A stretch of 64,000 nucleotides of DNA, taken from Actinostola sp. cb2023. Its lineage: Eukaryota; Cnidaria; Anthozoa; Actiniaria; Actinostolidae. Below are positions 58,086 to 64,000 of the stretch, one piece after another. The stretch spans positions 35,001-99,000 of the forward strand of contig JAUJYZ010000280.1 of NCBI GenBank assembly GCA_033675265.1, in the 5' to 3' direction. Under the pieces are notes generated by a model that saw only the letters and a program-made list of their open reading frames with translations, was not told the DNA's origin and did not search any database. A program made the translations under genes and the position numbers. Numbering within the stretch: the stretch's first letter is position 1; each line of letters starts with the position of its first letter.

Positions 58086-59573
58086 TTCTGTGCCCATTCA
58101 TTTGAAAAACACTCAGATCAGGTTCTAGCTATCTGTTATAGACCGAATTCATAATTGGCTGCTTCTAATTTTCATAAAAGCCAAAAAATATAATAATAAT
58201 AATAATAATATCATTTTGGGAAAAGTAAATATTTGATAGAATATTTATGTGATCATCTAAATACCATGTGTGTGGAGTTTGAAACCAAATAATAAATCCT
58301 TGAGAAGATATCAACATTTGAAATTGTGAAATTGCACCAAAACAACGCTGGTGAGGACTCACTTGAAAAATACATACAAAACTCTCTATTCATGATCTGT
58401 CATAACTCCGATGATATTTTGTCTACAGCAAATTAAGCCAATTAAGTGTTTATTTCTATAGGTACTATTTTAGATGACAGTGATCATTTGTACCAGAAAC
58501 GTAATTATATTGCCAAACTAAAACTGAATACGCCATTATGAATTCGGTGTATAGGTTTCACCATTGTCGCACAGGTACTTTTTCCATCGGTTCAAGCAAG
58601 AGTTTTTTTGGTCCACCACAAGGACCTACGCCCAAGGAAAACAAATCCTAACTGTCAAAAAGATATTTTGTGGATGTGAATGATATCTTGGTGTAGGGAT
58701 TTATAATCTGTGTATTGAGTTAATTAGTTATTCGATTTTTTAACTAGTAGTGAATTTTTAAAAGGACAAAAATACTGAAAAAACAATACAAACATTATAC
58801 AAAGTATGGCCGGATCTAGGATTTTACAAAGCTGGGGGTGGATCCACAAAGTGAACCAGGGCCAAGGCAAGCGGTGGAGGAGATGCATAGCGAGCGTCGT
58901 AGGCGTGAGCCGGTAGGGGAGTATGGGGGCATGCTCCCCCAGAAAATTTTGAAATCTAGAGGCTCGGAAATGCTATTTCCAGCGTTCTCCAAGAGTTATT
59001 TTATTTGTGATTTACGCGTTTCGCTAATTACTTCCTACACAGTCAGCAAACCAATGCTGATAACACTTGAGAATTTCGATGGCTGAATCAATTCGGACAA
59101 TCCTTTAATTCACGAAAGTCCGTAAGAACACGCTATGACTCAACATGTAGCATAGATGCTCCTATTTATGGGCTTCTGATTATTGCCAGTAAATGATACA
59201 ACTATACTAGCAAAAATGAGAGACTTTTAGTATTTCTTGGACTATTTATAAAAAGGGATGTATCAGGAAATTGTTATCAGTGAACATTTGAACCAGTTAA
59301 AAATTGAACCTTCACTGTATTTCTTTTTAGATTTAACTGACTGTTTGCTGTTGTCAGCTTTAATTATTTATTAGACAAATCATTTCTCCCTCTTTTTCTG
59401 TCTGTACGCTCTCAGAAAATTTGAAGACCCCCCCCTTTCTATCATTTTTTTCTTTGGGACCCCCCCCCCCCCCTCACATTAGTAAAAAACATCCAAGACC
59501 CCCCCACTTTCTCCTCCAGCCCCCCCCCCCCCCCCCCCCCCCCCCCTCCCGATATTTAATGACCGGTCCCTAA
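57911..59573. mobile_element. 1.66-kb TTAGGGACCGG-ended element inside LINE endonuclease
   Basis: TTAGGGACCGGTCATTAAAT / ATTGGGAGG on the left mirrors the right end at 59573; the arms continue through GGCTGGAGGAGAAAGT. Both arms carry C/G homopolymers (58050-58085 and 59460-59546). AGGGACC ends recall the Harbinger at 23029. The inside contains a further fold-back, 58140-58555 (ACCGAATTCATAATGGC and mirror), and a CAGGGGCGGATC-type fragment at 58802-58990. No transposase ORF. Confidence 0.82.
58140..58555. repeat. Inverted repeat nested in the 57911 element
   Basis: GACCGAATTCATAATTGGC on the left pairs with GCCATTATGAATTCGGTGTA on the right. This may be one more MITE in the nest. Confidence 0.5.
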
Positions 59574-59769
59574 AGCGTTGCTTCCATTTATTTTCTAAAT
59601 CTGGTGTACTGTGGGTTTCTTGCAGGAGTGAAATCCCTGTATTACCCCCGTGTTTTACCAGCCAATTTATCATCTTTCTATATTTTTTTGTAGTCGCGCA
59701 ATCCTCGGACATTGAGTGATATTAAATCCACATTCAGGTTCATCTGTCAATGAAAACCATTATTTGCCG

Positions 59770-60886
59770 TTTGATCACGAAAATCCTTGCCGAAAATTTA
59801 CCTCTGATAAACACATTGTAAGCCAAAACACAACGAAAATAGTCAAAAATAGATGAAAATAGTATGTTAATGAGATGTAATGGCAGATTAATTCCACCAT
59901 AAAGTACAAAAGCTAATTTACAGTACCCAATACTGTTGGGAATTGTAACAAACAGCTATGATAATACGAATCTACAAACAATAAAGCCTCTCCGGATTTA
60001 AAACTCCTCCTTAATGCTATCTAAGATTAAATATTCCGTCCACTGTCCATACTCTGTGTCACTTGTATTGTTTGGCTCGTTTACGTACTTCTGCGAACAG
60101 CTTTAGTTTCTTTGACGTGGCAGGTTTTCGTTGATGTAGATCTTATTTGCTCCATTTAATTTCGTTTCGGACTCCTTTTGATAGTTTCTAAGTTTCCACC
60201 TGGCTTCGTATAGTTGCTTCTTGTCATCATACGCTTTAAATTTTACTATGATAGGCGGCCTTGGGTGTAATTTAGAGGGAAGTCTATGAACTATATCGAT
60301 GTTCCGCGTCGGTATCTTCTACTCCAATAACTTTTGCAAGGTCTTCCACCAACGTATCCAGATCTCCTTCCTTTTCCTCAGGGATACCATGAATTTCTAG
60401 ATTGTATTTCCTCTGGTATTGGTTTAATTCATCCTGTGATTCATCTAACTTATTTATCCTCATCTCTGAAGCTCAGTCAACTCTTCTTTTCATGTATATA
60501 TTATTATATTTGTTTATTTTCGTGTACGTGTGATGAATTGTGAATAAACTATTATTATTATTATTATTCTTCTTCTTCTTGTTCCTCACAAATGGATTTG
60601 AGCTTAGCGTTGTCTTGTGTAAGATCGTCGATAGTATATTGGACTGGTATTCTACTGACTTCTTAATTTCCTCGTATTCTTTTTGGATATTATAGTTTTC
60701 TTGTCTCATTATTTTTACATCTTCTTGAACTTCCATTAGTGTCTTATATATCAAAGAAAGCGTTGGTAAATTTCCTTGGCTGATATCCACATGTTCTTCT
60801 TCGGCCATTTTTAGACTTTTCGGTTTGGGTGATGTTTCTTGTGATGAAGACGACGATATTGGTTCTCTGGTTCTCCTTTTACTCAT
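59770..60886 (-). pseudogene. LINE ORF1, interrupted
   Basis: Starts MSKRRTREPISSSSSQETSP with a charged coiled-coil (VQEDVKIMRQENYNIQKEYE). The frame is lost at a simple TTA/TTC-repeat stretch (60480-60580), then resumes as RINKLDESQDELNQYQRKYN and LEIHGIPEEKEGDLDTLVED, the RRM-like core of ORF1 proteins. After another shift PRPPIIVKFKAYDDKKQLYE follows. It would bind LINE RNA; it is broken. Confidence 0.75.
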
Positions 60887-61337
60887 GGATGTAACTTAAT
60901 TTCAATTAACATGGCTATACTCCGACTACCATTTGATATTTGAGGCGTTAGAGAACCCGGAGCGCGGACAACGTTTAGAGACAACCAGCCATCTTGGTCC
61001 TCGCACCAGTCTAATTAAATTTACATATCTATTTAAATGTATCATTATTATTATTATCAATTTCTCTCAGTTCGGTCAAAATGACCATTAATATCGTCCG
61101 CGGCCGCTCGAAGAAAAATCACTTTCAGTCTCGGATGTTACTGATTTTTCAAAAATTAAAGGTGAGAAATAGTTTATTTTAAGTATATCAACCTTTGTTA
61201 AAAGCATAATTGTGATAGTTCTGTAGCTCATTTTTATTGGAAAACCTCGCTTCCCCGTCACACGTCCCGGTTTTAGGCCTGCCAGATTACAAAGTAAACT
61301 GTAACCCATACCGGTATACTGAAAGTTCTAAGTGTTC

Positions 61338-61615
61338 AATACATAATCGTTGTCGGGTTGAAAATCATGAAACCTATGACCAAAAGGAATTCTGGGAAAT
61401 TAAAACTCTCAAATAACACCGTCAAGTCATCGACCTTTTTATCCAGACTTGTAGGATCTTAGTTAAATAGCTCATATACCTTCAAAACTACGAGAACGGC
61501 ATTGAATATATCTGTATGTAATGCGGGCCATGAACTGATTTCCAATCCATCCTTGCGGTCTCAGCTTCTATGATTTATGATTTTCAACCTGACAACGATT
61601 ATGCAATTAGCTATA
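61338..61615. mobile_element. TATAGCTAATTGC-ended MITE, copy 3
   Basis: Left end ACATAATCGTTGTCGGGTTG (outermost bases changed), right end CAACGATTATGCAATTAGCT. The inside is nearly the same as 12985-13266, in the same orientation. Confidence 0.8.
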
Positions 61616-62234
61616 TACATACATACATATACTTTATTTCACGTGGGTGGCAAATTCAGTAAGTGCATACAAACAAACTGGTTTCCAATTTGGCCCACAA
61701 CAAAATTGATTTAGAAAAAAATAATTAAAAATTTGAGAAAATTATACATTATATTTATAACTAGACGCTTTAATAAGCGTTCACTCGTGCCCTGGTGCGA
61801 TTGAGCACTGGGATGCATTGTAGCATGAAAGATTTGTGTTCACAGTTTTTTCACTTGCATTTGATATTTCATAAGATTTTGATATGATTTTTTCAGATTT
61901 TTCAGATATGATTTTGAGTCCGCGGAACGACCTGGTCTGAAAACACTTGACATCTTTTCAGAAGAGTAGGTCTACTGCTAACGGCGTGTGCATTTGTATG
62001 TGAGATAAGCGTATTAGACATACTTCCTTCAAATCGTTTTTTCTCACGATCACAACCGGACGACATAACCATCCCCGAACAAGGTTTGTGAAGAAAGAGG
62101 TCGACTGTCGATAAAACCTCATAGATCAGCTTTTAGTGGTCTCGTTCCCAATCCCACTCGATTGCAGATTGTGCTTAGTCATCATGGGTGTATTCACTGC
62201 TTAAGGTGGTTCCCGCATAATGAATGACCGGTAC

Positions 62235-62855
62235 GTTTGCCGTATTTTTTAACTCGCTCGCTCCGCGTCAATATTGCTCGGATTTTATTGTGCTTAACAC
62301 AAATACTAATTCAACTATTCTGCCTTTGGACGGTGTATTCAAAATTATCATTGTAAGCCGCGTTTGTGAATGCCAGCTGATATTCAAACGACACTATTTT
62401 CAAAACTGCTGCCAAACGTTTTTCCCTGGTACGATTTTTTTTTAAACTTTGTGCACGGCCTTTTAAGGTCCCTAGTAATGTTCTGACGAGGTAAGAAGGA
62501 AATCGTTCGAGCCAAAATCACCAGTTCATATTTTTGTTGTCAATATTTGGACCTGTCGGCTGTTACGTGATTTTGGCTCGAACGATTTCCTTCTTACCTC
62601 GTCAGAACATTACTAGGGACTTTAAAAGGCCGTGCACAAAGTTTAAAAAAAATTGTACCAGGGAAAAACGTTTGGCAGCAGTTTTAGTGAAAATAGTGTC
62701 GTTTGAATATCAGCTGGCATTCACAAACGCGGCTTACAATGATAATTGTGAATACACCGTCCAAAGTCAGAATAGTTGATTTAGTATTTGTGTTAAGCAC
62801 AATAAAATCCAAGCAATATTGACGCGGAACGAGCGAGTTAAAAAATACAGCAAAC
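62235..62855. mobile_element. 620-bp near-perfect palindrome
   Basis: Arms of about 287 bp (62235-62522 and 62569-62855) with a 46-bp spacer. The outer arm starts GTTTGCCGTATTTTTTAACT and mirrors GTTAAAAAATACAGCAAAC; the inner arm has AAGGTCCCTAGTAATGTTCT and mirror. The arms differ at few bases, so it could be a foldback transposon. Confidence 0.88.
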
Positions 62856-64000
62856 ATTGATAATTCTGCGCGCGCGGCTGTACACATACCCGAATAAATT
62901 ACGAATAAGCGACGTTATCATTCACATTATTTTCTCCGTGATTTTCATTGGTCGAGAGACGACTACGTCACTGCAGATAACTTCCTACGAATAAGTGTTT
63001 TCGTTCTCCTCGACAATGGCAGCTCGATTTTTTCCAGAGTTGTTCAGTTGCTTTAGGTGAGAGAAAATAACGTGAATGATAAAACAATTATTGAATTCGG
63101 TTTTCGCAAAATATCGTGATTTGTCAGTGTCTCGCAGATAATTATTTTACCTCTTCCAATAATTGCTAATTATTTGGCCCATTTACCGCTTTCTCATGTA
63201 TCCCTTGCGCCCACTGTTCTATGATTTTGAACCCGACAACTATTCTTCATTTTAGTGTACTGTATGTATACAATGAATATCGGAGGAATTAAAACGAAGA
63301 TCATGGTTCACAATGGAAGTCATGCTTTCTTCACTGTGAATAAAAACGCCTTCCAAATGATATGACCAGGGGCGTGGCGTGCTTTCCCCCCAATGTACGC
63401 ACAGAGCAACGAGCGCCGAAGGCGTGAGTTTCTTGGGGGGTGAGGGGGCATGCCTCCCCTGGAAATTTAGAAATCTAGAGTCTTGGATATACCATTTTCT
63501 TCGTTTTCCAGCGGACTTTCTCGCTACATAAATACATAGTAAAATGCATCTGTCATCTATCACTCAGTTTTTTTTTGGGATTTATGTAAAGGATTTATAT
63601 GAAGCTTAGATACTGCTACCGAGGTCTATTAGCGATATAACAACCCGATAGGCGAAGCCGGTTTTTTTGGTATTTATTTTGTTTGAGAGACTGTTCACTG
63701 GGGCTGCTACATGTTTTCTCCGGGATTTTCACTAGTCGAGAGACGACTACGTCGCTGCACAGGTAGCCCAAGCTCACTGTTTGTGGCTATTTACTAGAGA
63801 TATATGTGACTAAACGAAACATGGAATAAAATCGTTGAATTTTAATGAAATCCAATAAGACTTACATAGTGTCTTCTTTATATACTTGGTTATCCTTCTG
63901 CTGAGTTACAGCGAATTTCGTTAAGGTTTAGCTGCTTTTCCCTTATGAGTGGCAAGGGAAAAGCAACCTTTTCCCCTTACGCCCGCCCCAGTCCTCCTCT

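Larger units (their letters stand above)
53237..59712 (-). pseudogene. LINE ORF2 (endonuclease and reverse transcriptase), broken
   Basis: The endonuclease start (DCATTKKYRKMINWLVKHGG, ISLLQETHSTPDLENKWKQ at 59700-59580) is cut by the 57911-59573 insertion and resumes at 57905 (FSHGTAHSRGVAILLGEKLE), then IIWGGDFNFVRNLD. The reverse transcriptase spans 57158-56331 and, after a frameshift near 56390, 56373-55620, with LFAADFQKAFDSIEHNF, GTKQGDPISPFLFIL and VLFADDATFC. A palindromic insertion cuts it at 55611-54261. C-terminal parts at 54219-53662 and 53533-53237 (ETMEHFFVECTYAKKFF) follow with more frame changes. The catalytic ADD triplet is present but no full-length protein can be made. Confidence 0.85.
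53150..61010 (-). mobile_element. Degraded LINE (non-LTR retrotransposon), split by two insertions
   Basis: Read on minus it has the order expected for a two-ORF LINE: 5' UTR near 61010, ORF1 (60886 to about 59770), then ORF2 with AP endonuclease, reverse transcriptase and a C-terminal Cys/His part (59712-53237). The 3' end has ATTACAATACATTACAATAC repeats at about 53155-53190. The reverse transcriptase motifs (NWRPISLINVDAKICSKAL, HPNQAAFVKGRNI) suggest an L1/Tx1-like clade, though this is from memory. The 5' UTR has CCAAGATGGCTGG, like the YY1 site of mammalian L1. Insertions at 54261-55611 and 57911-59573 and several frameshifts make it dead. Confidence 0.88.
61011..64000. other. Right end of the window: no gene recognised
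   Basis: After the LINE only repeats are seen: the 61338 MITE, the 62235 palindrome, two related GTCGAGAGACGACTACGTC blocks at 62952 and 63738 (about 30 bp, similar flanks TTTTCTCCG and TGATTTTCA), and a CAGGGGCGTGG / GGGGGCATGCCTCCCCTGGA fragment at 63363-63490. 61620-62230 shows nothing clear. Confidence 0.6.

Overview
This is a eukaryotic, intron-rich animal window, most likely from a cnidarian such as a stony coral or sea anemone. That assignment is an inference from gene content, compact exons and the dense mix of small inverted-repeat elements; nothing in the sequence proves the species. Five host genes can be built exon by exon: the 5' part of a ciliary adenylate kinase (AK7-like, minus, 108-6906), a senju-like UDP-galactose transporter (SLC35A family, plus, 7325-11932), a complete presenilin (plus, 19095-33378), a complete RNA polymerase III subunit RPC6/POLR3F (minus, 34731-43634), and a single-exon ATP-grasp protein of unknown function (minus, 46829-48028).

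Layout: AK7 and the transporter are head to head with about 420 bp between start codons. 11.9-19.1 kb is intergenic and made of MITE-like elements and short tandem arrays. Presenilin spans 14 kb. Its intron 5 holds a PIF/Harbinger DNA transposon nested in another TTAA-flanked element, and its last intron holds a 45-bp and a 22-bp tandem array, the latter broken by a TA-flanked inverted-repeat element. Presenilin and POLR3F converge, with opposed poly(A) signals inside 14 bp. 43.7-46.8 kb is a three-deep nest of elements, and 48.1-53.1 kb is more MITE-like DNA. 53.1-61.0 kb is a degraded LINE on the minus strand split by two large inverted-repeat insertions. 61.0-64.0 kb has only repeats, including a 620-bp palindrome.

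The most unusual signal is recurrent: in three places, in two unrelated genes, a tandem repeat has the end of a coding exon plus its GT splice donor as its unit. Presenilin exon 3 has 3 copies of 64 bp, presenilin exon 9 has 13 copies of 45 bp, and POLR3F exon 7 has about 59 copies of 34 bp. Each copy keeps a GTAAGT donor, so the spliceosome faces 3, 13 and about 59 near-identical 5' splice sites. In POLR3F the copied exon part is exactly the eight codons ending in the CxxC iron-sulfur motif. I see no such array at any 3' splice site. I know of no described system like this, but I could not search.

The genes do not form a pathway together; they are ordinary housekeeping or ciliary genes in a repeat-rich locus. 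Exon limits were set by homology recalled from the families plus GT/AG sites and phase. No alignment, transcript or database search was run.
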